Counted from the stretch's first letter, positions 51,737-60,899 are shown. The stretch: DNA of 64,000 bases from Sphingomonadales bacterium (GCA_016720115.1 JADJXT010000001.1:434001-498000); one strand, 5' to 3'. The notes: generated from the sequence alone by a model not told the origin. Program-made: numbers and translations.

Positions 51737-52596
51737 GGATTTTGGCTTTCGTTAAGGGCTTCGATGCGCAGAGCGGCGCTTCCCTGCCATTCACCCATGC
51801 TGGCGCTGGCAAAGGGCCGCTCGCCGACGAGTACGGGAATCGAAGCGGGCATGACGATTGGCAGCACTTCACCCGGCTGCAGTGCCAGCAGGCGTGACGC
51901 TGATATGCGGGCAATGGCGATTTCGGACCGGACAGGCAGTGTTACATGACCGGTGCGCGAGAGAATCATCTGGTTTCGCTCGGTGGGGTGGATCGAATGC
52001 CGATGCTGCGACGGTGGTGCGCTGCTGGCCGCGATCAAGCTGGCCGCGATGGCGATGTGCATTTTGCAGGGCGCACTGCCGGAAAGCGTGATTTCAAATT
52101 GAACTGCGATCGGCGCTTCGATGCCTATTCGATCAGATGCACCCGGACTTTTGCCGAAACGGGCTTCGGCCTGCGTGAACCGCTGCTTTGATGGATCGGG
52201 AAGCGCAGCGCCCAGCCATTCGCACAGTTGATTTCCAAGCCGCTGGGCAAAGCGTTGCTGGGTTCCGCTCGGCGGGTCGATAGGTGCGCCAAAGCGATCC
52301 CCGCCATAAATCTGTACGAACAGTCGTTCGAGCAATGTGGATGGCATGTCGATGATCGCGCCGGGGTGTCCAGCTTCGTTTTTGCAGGTGAACCGGATGC
52401 AGTGCTCGTCCGGCATCCCGTCGCCAATTGTGGGAACGACTGCAATTCCTTCGGGCTGCACAGCCAGCCGTTTGAACAAGGCAGTGAGAGTGTCGGCAAG
52501 CCGAGCGACCGGAAGCTCGCTGCCGTTGCCGCAATTCCGGCTTGGCGTTGCAGCCAGCAAGTCCAGCTTTTCAGCGGCAGGCCCGGCCCTCGTCAC
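51733..52596 (-). CDS. fliM: Flagellar motor switch protein FliM, divergent N-terminus
   Basis: A 287-residue protein, short for FliM (usually 330 or so). The C-terminal SpoA domain is clear (ISASRLLALQPGEVLPIVMPASIPVLVGERPF). The middle domain is strongly diverged. The N-terminus (MTRAGPAAEKLDLLAATP) lacks a recognisable LSQxEIDALL motif, the CheY-P binding segment. Position between fliL and fliN fixes the identity. It may bind the response regulator differently, or direction control may be absent. Confidence 0.75.
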   Translation of the reverse strand: MTRAGPAAEKLDLLAATPSRNCGNGSELPVARLADTLTALFKRLAVQPEGIAVVPTIGDGMPDEHCIRFTCKNEAGHPGAIIDMPSTLLERLFVQIYGGDRFGAPIDPPSGTQQRFAQRLGNQLCEWLGAALPDPSKQRFTQAEARFGKSPGASDRIGIEAPIAVQFEITLSGSAPCKMHIAIAASLIAASSAPPSQHRHSIHPTERNQMILSRTGHVTLPVRSEIAIARISASRLLALQPGEVLPIVMPASIPVLVGERPFASASMGEWQGSAALRIEALNESQNP

Positions 52597-53198
52597 TGGA
52601 TAACCAGACTGTTGAAATAGACATTGTCGATCCCGCCAAAGCCTTCCTTCTGGCGAAGCACGCTGTTGATCGCCTGCGTCAGTTCGCGTTGCAGCATCTG
52701 CTTGCCCTGCGCGGTCGACAGCACGGCAGGATCCTGTTCGGACAGCGCCATCAGCACCGCTGAACGGATTGGCACATCCTGCCTTTTGATGTTGGCGATG
52801 ACCTTGCCGTCATAATAGGTCGCCAGGCTGATCCCGATCTGGATAAAGCCCGATCCATCGGCAAGGTTGGCGGTGAACGGCTGCTCAACCGGAAAATAGG
52901 TGATTTCATATTTGGCCGGATCAACCTTGATCCGGTCATTGGGAACCGAAACCGTGCCTTCTTTCAACGGTGCTTCGGCGGCGGCTTCGCCCTCTGCAGC
53001 GGGCTCGGCTGCCTCTTCGCTGCGCAGTACCAGCTTGGGCCGGTTCAGGTCTTCTTTCGTGGTTTTGGGTGCGAAGCCGCCGGTGGCATAAATCGCCGCG
53101 CCTGCGCTCCCGCCCGCAAGCAACAGCGCGCCGCCGACGATCAGCAGCAGCTTTTTCTTGCCACCCGTTTTGGCCTGGTCCTTGTCGCTCTTACTCAT
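52593..53198 (-). CDS. fliL: Flagellar basal body-associated protein FliL
   Basis: 201 residues: a Lys/Gly cytosolic tail, one membrane helix (about 16-34), an acidic linker (about 60-80) and the periplasmic SPFH-like FliL domain (GSGFIQIGISLATY onward). It surrounds stator units to keep torque. Its stop overlaps the fliM start (ATGA). Confidence 0.88.
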   Translation of the reverse strand: MSKSDKDQAKTGGKKKLLLIVGGALLLAGGSAGAAIYATGGFAPKTTKEDLNRPKLVLRSEEAAEPAAEGEAAAEAPLKEGTVSVPNDRIKVDPAKYEITYFPVEQPFTANLADGSGFIQIGISLATYYDGKVIANIKRQDVPIRSAVLMALSEQDPAVLSTAQGKQMLQRELTQAINSVLRQKEGFGGIDNVYFNSLVIQ

Positions 53199-53218
53199 TC
53201 CACATCCTTGGTTGCGGC

Positions 53219-54187
53219 TCAGGCAAAGCGGCCCTGCCCTTGCCCGCCCTGTCGATCCCGGTCCTCGACTGAATTACGGTCCGGATCGGGGAACGACAGA
53301 AACGGGCGGGGAATTGCACCGTTTCGGTTATGTCGACCATCGCCACTTGCTCCGGATTGGAGTGCAGGGTCGGCTACTGCCACGCCGCGCTGGCGCAGTT
53401 CCTCGATCAGCCGGGGCTCTTCGCGCGCGATGATGGCCTTTGCCTCTTCGTTCGACGGCCGCAGTTCGACGAGTAGCCCATATGGCGTTTCGGCCAGCCC
53501 GACATCGAGCGTGCCAAGATGCCGGGGCGTCAGCCGGAAGGTTAGTTCCGAAGCGGCGCTGTCGCGGGCGTGGAGGATTTCATGCGACAGGCGTGCCGCC
53601 CAGTCGTTTGAATGCAGGTCCAGCGACGGCGCTTCGGGTTGCAATTTCATTTTTTGGGCGAGTTCCATAACCGCGGACAGCGCGACGGTTTCAAAGGGCA
53701 GTGGCCCGGCAATTGTCGCTGGAGCAAGCGGCTCCGCCGCTGGCTTTGCTTCGGCCGGCAGGGGCGGCTTACCGGCAATATGGCCGACCCTGTCGATTTG
53801 TCGCGGTTGGGCGATTGCAGCCGTCGGGGAAGGCGCAACGGGCAATGTTGCGAAGATAGCCTGCAGTTGCGGTTCACCGGCTGGTTGCGCGGGTTGGGGC
53901 GTTTCATTTGGCTCTGCCGCCTTTTGCTCTGGATCGACGGCGATATGCGTGGTGACGACGGGTGGGGCTGCGCGGACAATGGCGACCACCGAAATGGATG
54001 AATCTAAAGCGATTTCGCCTTTCACAGTCTCTGTTCCCTGCGGCGCAGTTTTTGCAGACGCGCTATCGTTTGCGTTCAATGCCGAGGTCATCTGGGTTTC
54101 AAATGCCAGTTGTGCAGCCGGGGCGACGCTGTTCGTCGGCAATGCTGCTTCCGGCTTGATGGCACCTATCGCCGTTAGCGGGTTCAT
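53219..54187 (-). CDS. fliK: Flagellar hook-length control protein FliK
   Basis: 322 residues. The N-terminal two thirds are Ala/Pro/Thr/Glu-rich and disordered (the ruler). The C-terminal Flg_hook domain contains ASELTFRLTPRHLGTLDVGL and LLVELRPSNEEAKAIIAREEPRLIEELRQRG. It measures hook length and triggers the FlhB switch. ATG 54187 in an ATGA overlap with fliJ is chosen over the longer frame starting at 54343, which lies in fliJ. Confidence 0.88.
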   Translation of the reverse strand: MNPLTAIGAIKPEAALPTNSVAPAAQLAFETQMTSALNANDSASAKTAPQGTETVKGEIALDSSISVVAIVRAAPPVVTTHIAVDPEQKAAEPNETPQPAQPAGEPQLQAIFATLPVAPSPTAAIAQPRQIDRVGHIAGKPPLPAEAKPAAEPLAPATIAGPLPFETVALSAVMELAQKMKLQPEAPSLDLHSNDWAARLSHEILHARDSAASELTFRLTPRHLGTLDVGLAETPYGLLVELRPSNEEAKAIIAREEPRLIEELRQRGVAVADPALQSGASGDGRHNRNGAIPRPFLSFPDPDRNSVEDRDRQGGQGQGRFA

Positions 54188-54609
54188 GGCTGACGGTTCC
54201 GTCCCGTTCTGGGCCGGGCCAACCGGCTTTCGGATCGGGTCGACGATTGCTGCTCTTCCGTTCGCATGGCTTGCGCAATCCGTTCCTCGATCCGCTCCAT
54301 CCGCCCTTTGGCCTGATGAGCGACCCTGCCCGTTTCGCCGCAATCAACAGTTGCGCGGTCGATTGCTGGTTGCAGGCTGGCGTCTGCATGCAACAGTCGC
54401 TCGCTCCATTCGCCCAGGGCTGCGGCTTCGCTTCCGTTCAGACTGGCCACGCCGCAGGAAACGGCATTTTGGGCTGAACGGATGCGTGCCAAGGTTTCTA
54501 GCAGATGGGCACGCTCGCGCTCAGCCTTGGCGCGTGCGATTCGGGCAAGGCGGGCGTCGAGCGCATATTTGCGCAAGACGCGGCGCAGGCGTTGCGATTG
54601 CCGAATCAT
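54184..54609 (-). CDS. fliJ: Flagellar export protein FliJ-like
   Basis: 141 residues, predicted as one long alpha-helical hairpin rich in Arg, Glu and Ala with no Pro in the core. Primary similarity is low, but position between fliI and fliK, size and coiled-coil character fit FliJ, the central stalk of the export ATPase. It overlaps fliI and fliK by four bases each. Confidence 0.7.
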   Translation of the reverse strand: MIRQSQRLRRVLRKYALDARLARIARAKAERERAHLLETLARIRSAQNAVSCGVASLNGSEAAALGEWSERLLHADASLQPAIDRATVDCGETGRVAHQAKGRMERIEERIAQAMRTEEQQSSTRSESRLARPRTGRNRQP

Positions 54610-55928
54610 GTGCCAAAGTCTTCGATCAAGGCAGTGCGGCTATCCGAATAGGGAACCAGCACATCTTCTCGCTGCGCGATGAATCCGCGCATTTCCGCCT
54701 GTCGGGCGACGGCCTCGTCAAGCAGGGGATCGCTGCCCTGTGCATAGGCCCCCATCAGGATCAGGTCGCGATTTTCCTCATAGGTCGACCAGAGCTGGCG
54801 AAAACGCTGCGCTGCCGACCGGTGCGCGGTATCGACGGTATCGGCCATGGTGCGCGATAGCGACCGGCCTATGTCGATGGCGGGATAAACGCCTGCTTCG
54901 GCGAGGGTACGCGACAGGATGATATGCCCGTCGACAATCGCGCGCGCCGCATCGACCACCGGATCGTCGATGTCGCCGCCATCGGCAAGCACGGTGTAGA
55001 TCGCGGTGATCGAACCGCCGCTTTTGCGATCATTCCCGGCACGTTCGACCAGTTGCGGGATCAGCCCCAGCGCAGAGGGCGGATAGCCCTTCATCGCGGG
55101 CGGCTCGCCAAGCGCGAGGCCGATTTCACGCTGGGCGTGCGCGATGCGGGTCAGGCTGTCGACCAGCAACAACACCCGCTTGCCCTGAGCGCGGAAATAT
55201 TCGGCGATGGCAGTGGCGCGCATCGCTGCCTTGATACGCAGCAACGGTGCCTCGTCGGCGGTTGTCGCGACTACTATCGTTCGGTGGCGCATTTCGCCCG
55301 CACAGCGCGCTTCGACAAAATCGCTGACTTCGCGGGCACGTTCGCCGATCAGCCCGGCAACCACGACATCACAATCGGCCCCGGCCAGCATCTGCCCCAT
55401 CAACACCGATTTGCCGACACCCGAACCGGCGATCAGCGCCACTCGCTGGCCTTCGCCCATTGCAAGCAAGGCATTGATCGCCCTGACACCGCAATCGAAG
55501 GGCTGCGTAACCCGCCCGCGATCAAGGGGGTTGGTGCTGATACCGGCGAGTGGCCAGGCGTCGGGCAGCGCGGGCAAGGGGATGCCATCCAACGGTCGTC
55601 CCATCGCATCGATTACGCGTCCCAGCAGTGGCTGCCCGCATCGCGCGAGCCCTGCCTGCCCATCGGCGACGATGCGCGCTCCGACCGCCAGCGGGACATT
55701 GGCCTGCAACGGCAAAGCCAAGCTCCGATGGCCACGAAATCCGACAATTTCGCCGGAAACCGAAGTGCCATCGCTGCAGGCTATGCGGATGGGGGTGAGG
55801 AGCGGGGCAGGAAAGCCCTCGATTTCAAGCGCCATCGCTTCATGCGCGGCCAGCCTGCCGACATGGCGCGGCGGGATGTTGCGCAGCCTGATCGACTGCA
55901 ACAGCGCTTGCGTTGCTTCCAGCGTCAT
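54606..55928 (-). CDS. fliI: Flagellum-specific ATPase FliI
   Basis: 440 residues related to F1-ATPase beta. Walker A is AGSGVGKS at residues 167-174; GLIGERAREVSDFVE, LLLVDSLTRIAHAQREIGLALGEPP and PSALGLIPQLVERAGN are the family blocks. It powers substrate unloading at the FlhA/FlhB gate with FliH and FliJ. Confidence 0.96.
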   Translation of the reverse strand: MTLEATQALLQSIRLRNIPPRHVGRLAAHEAMALEIEGFPAPLLTPIRIACSDGTSVSGEIVGFRGHRSLALPLQANVPLAVGARIVADGQAGLARCGQPLLGRVIDAMGRPLDGIPLPALPDAWPLAGISTNPLDRGRVTQPFDCGVRAINALLAMGEGQRVALIAGSGVGKSVLMGQMLAGADCDVVVAGLIGERAREVSDFVEARCAGEMRHRTIVVATTADEAPLLRIKAAMRATAIAEYFRAQGKRVLLLVDSLTRIAHAQREIGLALGEPPAMKGYPPSALGLIPQLVERAGNDRKSGGSITAIYTVLADGGDIDDPVVDAARAIVDGHIILSRTLAEAGVYPAIDIGRSLSRTMADTVDTAHRSAAQRFRQLWSTYEENRDLILMGAYAQGSDPLLDEAVARQAEMRGFIAQREDVLVPYSDSRTALIEDFGT

Positions 55929-56482
55929 GGCCTGCCCTCTCCATGCCCCAATTGCAGGCCCAAGGCCTCAAGCTGCACGGCCCGCCCATGTTCGATGGTG
56001 CAGGTGTCGCTTTCCAAACGCAGTGTGCCGGGGGGCAGCAGCGCATCGGGAATGATTGGCAAATGGATATCGGCGTCCGCCAGAAGAGCCGCATCCTCCG
56101 GAGACAGCCGCAACACCGCGTCATTTCCGGAGTTTCCCGCAAGCTGCGTTGCCTCGTCGACCTGATGGCGCAGATGGTCCGGATCGATCGGGGCTGCACC
56201 CGCAATTTCGCGGACCAGCCGCTCGACAGTCGTGCAAATCAATCTCCGCACCGCTTCGGGTTCGAGCGGCTGCAATGCGTTGGCCGCGGCGACCAGCGCC
56301 AGAAGGCGCCCGCGCTCCTCGGCGAACGCCGTCTCCGCCAGCATCTGGCCTTCCGCCAACCCACGGGCATATTGGTCCGCCGGTTCTTCGGTGATGCGGC
56401 CAACCGGTTCGGCCCAGATACGAAAGCTACCAGAAGCTTCGGATGCCGGATCGACCAGCGGCACGAACCCGGCCTCAGACAT
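55925..56482 (-). CDS. fliH: Flagellar assembly protein FliH
   Basis: 185 residues: an N-terminal extended region, a helical middle (AEGQMLAETAFAEERGRLLALVAAANAL) and a C-terminal alpha/beta part with VLRLSPEDAALL, typical of FliH/V-ATPase E-like proteins. ATG 56482 overlaps the fliG stop by eight bases. It is the regulator of FliI. Confidence 0.82.
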   Translation of the reverse strand: MSEAGFVPLVDPASEASGSFRIWAEPVGRITEEPADQYARGLAEGQMLAETAFAEERGRLLALVAAANALQPLEPEAVRRLICTTVERLVREIAGAAPIDPDHLRHQVDEATQLAGNSGNDAVLRLSPEDAALLADADIHLPIIPDALLPPGTLRLESDTCTIEHGRAVQLEALGLQLGHGEGRP

Positions 56483-57491
56483 AGTCGTCCCCCTTGCCGC
56501 CCAGCATGATCTCGCCGGATGCAGCCATGGCGCGGGCCACTGCGACAATGGCCTTGCGTGCGGCCTCCACCTCTTCGCGTTTGACGGGAGCCATTTCGGC
56601 CAGCTCGTCGCGGATGGTATCGGCGGCGCGTGCCGACATGGTTGCGAGGAAGCGGTCGGCGAGTGCGCCATCTGCGCCCTTCAGGGCGAGCGCCAGCGTT
56701 GCGGCCTCCACGCCGCGCAGCACCGCCCCCAATGATTTGGCGTCGAGCTGGTTCAGATCTTCGAACACGAACATTTCGTCCTCGATTGCGGCGGCGAGTT
56801 GCTTGTCCTTCTTGCGCATCGCCTTGAGCAGCTCTTCGCCGACTGCGCGGGGCAGGTTGTTCACGATCCTTGCGACATCGCCTTGCCCGCCGATTTCCAG
56901 CATTTCGGCCCCGGCCGACGCGGCTTCGGCTGTGGCCAGAATTATCTCCAGATCGTCGATCGCTTCGGCATGTACCGGCCCCAGCCGTGCCGCGCGCCAT
57001 AGCAGGTCGGCCTGCCGCTCGCCTGAAAGGCTGGCGAGTGTGGCGGCGGCAATCTCGGGCGCGAGCATCGAGACAAGCACGGCGCCGACCTGCGGATGTT
57101 CGGCGGCAACCACTTCGGCGATGGTTTCGGTTGCCATCCAGCGCAGTCGCTCCAGCGTTTCTCGTCGCGGTTGCGGCGCTATCGAAGAGAGCAGCGAACC
57201 CGCCCGATCATTGCCCAATGCGTCGGTCATCACCGAACGGATCTTGCGGTCGGCACCGGGGGTGAGCGCCGATATTTCGCGGCTGCCCGTTACAAACCGT
57301 CCCAAAGCCAGATCGACCCTGCTTTCGTCTGCCTCAGCCGCACCGAACATCTCGCTGCCCAGTTGGCGCACTTCTTCGGGGTCGAGATGGCGCAACACAT
57401 CTGCCGCCTCTTTTTCTTCAAGCAGCAGCATCAGGATTGCGGCTGCCGATGCGCCGCCAATTTCCGGCGCGGTATCAGTTTCCACGGCCAC
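56475..57491 (-). CDS. fliG: Flagellar motor switch protein FliG
   Basis: 338 residues in three domains. The N-terminus GGASAAAILMLLLEEKEAADVLRHLDPEEVRQLGSEMF binds FliF. The middle EHPQ-type motif is AEHPQVGAVLVSML. The C-terminal torque helix contains MFVFEDLNQLDAKSLGAVLRGVE with the charged residues facing the stator. It overlaps fliF by 17 bases. Confidence 0.94.
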   Translation of the reverse strand: MAVETDTAPEIGGASAAAILMLLLEEKEAADVLRHLDPEEVRQLGSEMFGAAEADESRVDLALGRFVTGSREISALTPGADRKIRSVMTDALGNDRAGSLLSSIAPQPRRETLERLRWMATETIAEVVAAEHPQVGAVLVSMLAPEIAAATLASLSGERQADLLWRAARLGPVHAEAIDDLEIILATAEAASAGAEMLEIGGQGDVARIVNNLPRAVGEELLKAMRKKDKQLAAAIEDEMFVFEDLNQLDAKSLGAVLRGVEAATLALALKGADGALADRFLATMSARAADTIRDELAEMAPVKREEVEAARKAIVAVARAMAASGEIMLGGKGDDYV

Positions 57492-59133
57492 GCTCCTGCA
57501 TCAGATGGCGCACAATATGCGCGGCGCGTTCGGGGTCTTGCTGGACAAAGCTGCGTACCAGTTGCGCACGCGTTTCGTAACCGGGCGCGGCCTCGATCAT
57601 CGCCAGCGTAATATCCTGCCCATGGGTCTGGCGCGTTGGCCGTGCGTCTTCCCCGGTTGCCTCGAGCAGTTGGGTTTCGATCAGCGCGGCCCGCTCGTTG
57701 GCTTCGGCAACCCGCCTGTTCATCGCCTTGCGCAGCGGCAGCCCGATGAAAAGAACAACGGCCAGCGCACCCAAGGCAGCCCCCGTCTGGCGGAGCAATG
57801 GCCAGAACCAGGGTTCATCCCATGGCGCGACATCGGGTTCGGCAAGGTCGGCAAAGGGGCGGGCGGAAATGGCAACCTGATCGCCACGCTCGGCATTGAA
57901 CCCGACGGCCCCCTTAACCAGCGCATCGATCTTGGCGATTTCCGCATCGGACAATGCCTTGCCTTTCTGGCGCAGCGCCACCGCAACCGAAAGGCGCTTC
58001 AACTGCCCCTGCGGCTGGTGCGTCACTGATATCTCGCGGCCCAGCGCGAAGCTGCGCGAGAAATTCTCCTCGCTGGAACCTTGCGCCGTCGCTTCAGCAA
58101 CAGGGGCGCTTGCGGGTGGTGTGGCCGACAGGCTGGTTGCGGGCGGCGGCTGGTTGGACAGGGCACCGGGAATGCCCATGGCGGGTGTCGCTGCGCTGCT
58201 GTTGCGCGAATTGCTGCCTTCCTCACGCGTGAGCGCACGGCTGTCTTCGGGGAAGCCTTCGCGGGTGGCCTGGCTTTCGCTGGCATCGACCTCGGCATTG
58301 ACCTCGACCGAGAAAGCCTCGCGGCCCAATACCGGTGTCAGCAGGCCGATCAGTGCTTCGCGATAGCGCGCCTCGATCCGGCCTTGCAGGTCCAGCAGCG
58401 CGCTGTTGGCGGTTGCTATCCCGGATAGCAGCGCGCCCGACTGGTCGATCACCGACACCTGTTCGGCGGTGAGACCCGGCACAGAAGATGCCACCAGATG
58501 CCGGATCGCTCGCACTTGCGCCTCGCCGAGCGAACGGCCCTGCTGCAAAGTGAGCAACACCGAAGCCGCCGCAGGTTTCTCTTCGCGCACGAAAACGCTG
58601 GGTTCGGCAAGCGCCAGATGCACGCGTGCAATCTTGACGCTGTCGATAGCCTCGATCGTTCGCGCCAGATCGGCCTCGCGTGCAGCGCGCAGCGTTTCGC
58701 CTTCGATCGCCCGGCTCGCACCCATTGGCAGCGCGGCGAGCATGGCATCACCGCTGGGCTGCGCTTTCGGCAGGCCTTGCCCGGCGAGCATCATCTTGGC
58801 TTCGTGCAATCTGTCGGCATCGACCGACAGCGCACCGCTCGCCGGATCAAGGCTGTAGCCGATACCCGATGCCTGCAATGCTTCGGCGACCGCCGCCTTG
58901 TCGGTTTCTGCCAGCCCTGCGTAAAGCGGGGTCTGCGCCGGGCTTTGCAGCACCAGCCATGCGGCGGCGGAAAGGCCGAGCACCGTGGCAAGCGCAACAG
59001 CGGGCAGTGCCCGGACAGTGGCAGGCCGGCGCAGGAATGCGCGCGCGCCGCTTATGCGCCCGTCCAGAGCCGCAGAAGCGTTGGTAAGGAAGGGGGTTGG
59101 CGCGCCGGCCGGGATGATCTGCTGCTCGCTCAT
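57475..59133 (-). CDS. fliF: Flagellar MS-ring protein FliF
   Basis: 552 residues with two membrane helices (about 45-65 and 445-465). The periplasmic ring-building motifs include YAGLAETDKAAVAEALQASGIGY and the ARVHLALAEPSVF region. The C-terminal tail binds FliG. Start just three bases after fliE. Confidence 0.93.
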   Translation of the reverse strand: MSEQQIIPAGAPTPFLTNASAALDGRISGARAFLRRPATVRALPAVALATVLGLSAAAWLVLQSPAQTPLYAGLAETDKAAVAEALQASGIGYSLDPASGALSVDADRLHEAKMMLAGQGLPKAQPSGDAMLAALPMGASRAIEGETLRAAREADLARTIEAIDSVKIARVHLALAEPSVFVREEKPAAASVLLTLQQGRSLGEAQVRAIRHLVASSVPGLTAEQVSVIDQSGALLSGIATANSALLDLQGRIEARYREALIGLLTPVLGREAFSVEVNAEVDASESQATREGFPEDSRALTREEGSNSRNSSAATPAMGIPGALSNQPPPATSLSATPPASAPVAEATAQGSSEENFSRSFALGREISVTHQPQGQLKRLSVAVALRQKGKALSDAEIAKIDALVKGAVGFNAERGDQVAISARPFADLAEPDVAPWDEPWFWPLLRQTGAALGALAVVLFIGLPLRKAMNRRVAEANERAALIETQLLEATGEDARPTRQTHGQDITLAMIEAAPGYETRAQLVRSFVQQDPERAAHIVRHLMQERGRGN

Positions 59134-59136
59134 GGC

Positions 59137-59469
59137 TTAGACCGGCATGTTCATGATGTCGCGATAGGCGGAGAGCAGCTTGTTGCGCACCTGCAGCGTG
59201 GCTTCGAACCCCAGCGAGGCCTTTTGCCGTTCGACCATCACGCTGACAATGTCGTGCGTCTCGCCGCGCTCATAGGCCGCCGACAGATCGGATGCCCTGG
59301 CCTGTTGCGCATCGACCGCGCGCACGGCGTCAGATAGCGTCTGTGTGAAGGTGGCGGCACCGTTGGCCCGTGGCGGCGCGTCGAGCCCCGCTGCACGCTG
59401 CAATGCCTGATTTTGCGCAACGATGGCGGAGCGCATTTGCAATAGCCGGTTCTGGTCGATCGGGTTCAT
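59137..59469 (-). CDS. fliE: Flagellar hook-basal body protein FliE
   Basis: 110 residues. The C-terminal VMVERQKASLGFEATLQVRNKLLSAYRDIMNMPV is the FliE signature (adapter between MS ring and rod, exported early). It is the first gene of the fliE...flhB operon, behind a sigma-54 promoter. Confidence 0.93.
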   Translation of the reverse strand: MNPIDQNRLLQMRSAIVAQNQALQRAAGLDAPPRANGAATFTQTLSDAVRAVDAQQARASDLSAAYERGETHDIVSVMVERQKASLGFEATLQVRNKLLSAYRDIMNMPV

Positions 59470-59500
59470 GGCTTGTCCTGGTCTGGTTCTGCCCGATCAA

Positions 59501-59516
59501 AGCAATGCCTGTGCCA
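59501..59516 (-). promoter_or_regulatory. Sigma-54 promoter of the fliE-flhB operon
   Basis: On the minus strand TGGCAC-AGGCA-TTGCT, a full -24/-12 match. The expected start near 59490 leaves a leader of about 20 bases before fliE. The motif is nearly identical to the one at 29777. Confidence 0.85.
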
Positions 59517-59604
59517 GAGCGGATAAAAACAATTTAAAACAATGAAATGCGAGAGTTTCCTGGCGGTCGGTTGCCGTGGCTGACGGAAAATCGACGCTTC
59601 CGAT

Positions 59605-59631
59605 TAAAGCTCTGCCGCCGCGCGCCGTTAC
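59605..59631 (+). promoter_or_regulatory. Sigma-28 (FliA) promoter of flagellin
   Basis: TAAA, 15 bases, GCCGTTAC; the -10 is 63 bases before the flagellin start codon. Same layout as the flgM and fliD promoters. Confidence 0.85.
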
Positions 59632-59694
59632 AGCTTTCGTGGCCGCTCTGCCCAGAGCAGCAGTCCGGGCCGCAAATCCGGAAAGGAATCTGAA

Positions 59695-60507
59695 ATGACT
59701 GTAATCAATACCAATGTCAGCGCGCTTCGGGCGCAGAACAGCTCGCGCGTTGCCAGCAACATGCTCGGCACCGCGATGGAGCGCCTGTCGAGCGGCAAGC
59801 GCATCAACAGCGCGAAAGACGATGCCGCCGGCCTCGCCATCGCCACCCGCATGGACGCCAAGGTGCGCGGCCTCAATCAGGCGATCCGCAACGCCAATGA
59901 CGGCATCTCGCTGGCGCAGACTGCGGAAGGCGCGATGGGTGAGGTTTCGAACATCCTCGTCCGTATGCGTGAGCTTTCGGTACAGGCCGCCAACGGCACC
60001 ACCGCCACGTCGGATCGTGCTGCGATCCAGACCGAAGTCACCGCTTTGCTCGGCCAGATCGACGATATTGCCGGACGCACCGATTTCAACGGCACCAACC
60101 TGTTCAACGCGGCAGGCACGTTCAACATCCAGACCGGCGTCGATACCGGCCAGACTGTGTCTATCGCCTTTGTATCGATGAACGCGACAGGCCTTGGCGT
60201 GAACGCTGTCGACATGTCGACAACGGCAGGCGCATCGACCTCGATGGCCGCGATCAGCACCGCCATCGACACGGTGGCAACCCAGCGCGCCAATCTGGGC
60301 GCGGTGCAGAACCGGCTTGATGCGACGGTGAACAACCTGACCTCGACCGCGACCAACCTGTCCGAATCGAAATCGCGCATCGCCGATGCCGATTTCTCCG
60401 CCGAATCGACCAAGCTGGCCGCGGCGCAGATCCTTTCGCAGGCTTCGACCGCGATGCTGGCGCAGGCGAACCAGAGCCAGCAAGGCGTGCTCAACCTGCT
60501 CCGCTGA
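59695..60507 (+). CDS. Flagellin
   Basis: 270 residues. The N-terminal NTNVSALRAQNSSRVASNML and LSSGKRINSAKDDAAGLAI and the C-terminal AQANQSQQGVLNLLR are the D0/D1 polymerisation domains; the central variable part is short (about 100 residues), as in other alphaproteobacterial flagellins. It is the only flagellin gene in the window. Codon use is strongly biased to C-ending codons, fitting high expression. An AAGGAA Shine-Dalgarno, an upstream sigma-28 promoter and two downstream hairpins frame it. Confidence 0.96.
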   Translation: MTVINTNVSALRAQNSSRVASNMLGTAMERLSSGKRINSAKDDAAGLAIATRMDAKVRGLNQAIRNANDGISLAQTAEGAMGEVSNILVRMRELSVQAANGTTATSDRAAIQTEVTALLGQIDDIAGRTDFNGTNLFNAAGTFNIQTGVDTGQTVSIAFVSMNATGLGVNAVDMSTTAGASTSMAAISTAIDTVATQRANLGAVQNRLDATVNNLTSTATNLSESKSRIADADFSAESTKLAAAQILSQASTAMLAQANQSQQGVLNLLR

Positions 60508-60533
60508 TCGCACGCCCGACGAACGAGCCCACA

Positions 60534-60602
60534 GGGCTTCGCTGTCTGGTCCTGCGAAGCCCGCAACCGACACCCCGGCGGTACGCCCGCCGGGGTGTTA
60601 TT
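60534..60602 (+). terminator. Tandem hairpins ending the flagellin transcript
   Basis: First hairpin: GGGCTTCGC (60534-60542) and GCGAAGCCC (60554-60562). Second: a perfect 12-bp stem (60570-60581 and 60587-60598) with a 5-nt loop, followed by TATT. The first may stabilise the mRNA and the second terminate it; the T run is poor. Confidence 0.75.
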
Positions 60603-60697
60603 GCGTTCGCAGCGCACATAAATCGGGCATTGACCCTGTCCACGCGCATGCCTATAGGCCGCGTCCTGTCCCGCGCCCTGCGCGGTGCGAACAGGTT

Positions 60698-60774
60698 GGC
60701 GGAGTAGCTCAGCTGGTTAGAGCGGCGGAATCATAATCCGTAGGTCGGGGGTTCAAGTCCCTCCTCCGCTACCA
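60698..60774 (+). tRNA. tRNA-Met (anticodon CAT)
   Basis: A 77-base cloverleaf. Acceptor arms GGCGGAG and CTCCGCT pair (one G-U) and CCA is encoded. The D arm is AGCTCAGCTGGTTAGAGC, the anticodon CAT is at 60732-60734 and the T loop is GTTCAAGTC. It has the elongator-Met layout; a CAT-anticodon tRNA-Ile is the only alternative. Its 3' end adjoins a P4-type integrase, so it is probably the attachment site. Confidence 0.93.
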
Positions 60775-60784
60775 TCCCTTGATC

Positions 60785-60813
60785 CGGAAGCTTCCACTAG
60801 CTTCCGCATTTTT
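60785..60813 (+). terminator. Terminator after tRNA-Met
   Basis: CGGAAGCT/AGCTTCCG stem, 6-nt loop, then CATTTTT. Located 11 bases beyond the tRNA CCA. Confidence 0.8.
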
Positions 60814-60899
60814 CCAAAAATTGAAAGAAAAGCAGAGGGTTGCGGGTGATTCGCGTCCGCATGCGCCCATGGTCTTCCACATGCAGCCAGATTTGGTGT

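Noticed and set aside
53208..54860. A 550-residue plus-strand frame
   Set aside because: Antisense to fliK, fliJ and fliI; Ser/Ala low-complexity mirror of the fliK ruler.
56494..58029. A 511-residue plus-strand frame
   Set aside because: Antisense to fliG and fliF; Ser/Arg/Ala-rich low complexity.
59561..59575. TGGCGG-N4-TTGCC resembling a second sigma-54 site before flagellin
   Set aside because: The GG-to-GC distance is one base too short; a full sigma-28 promoter is present downstream.
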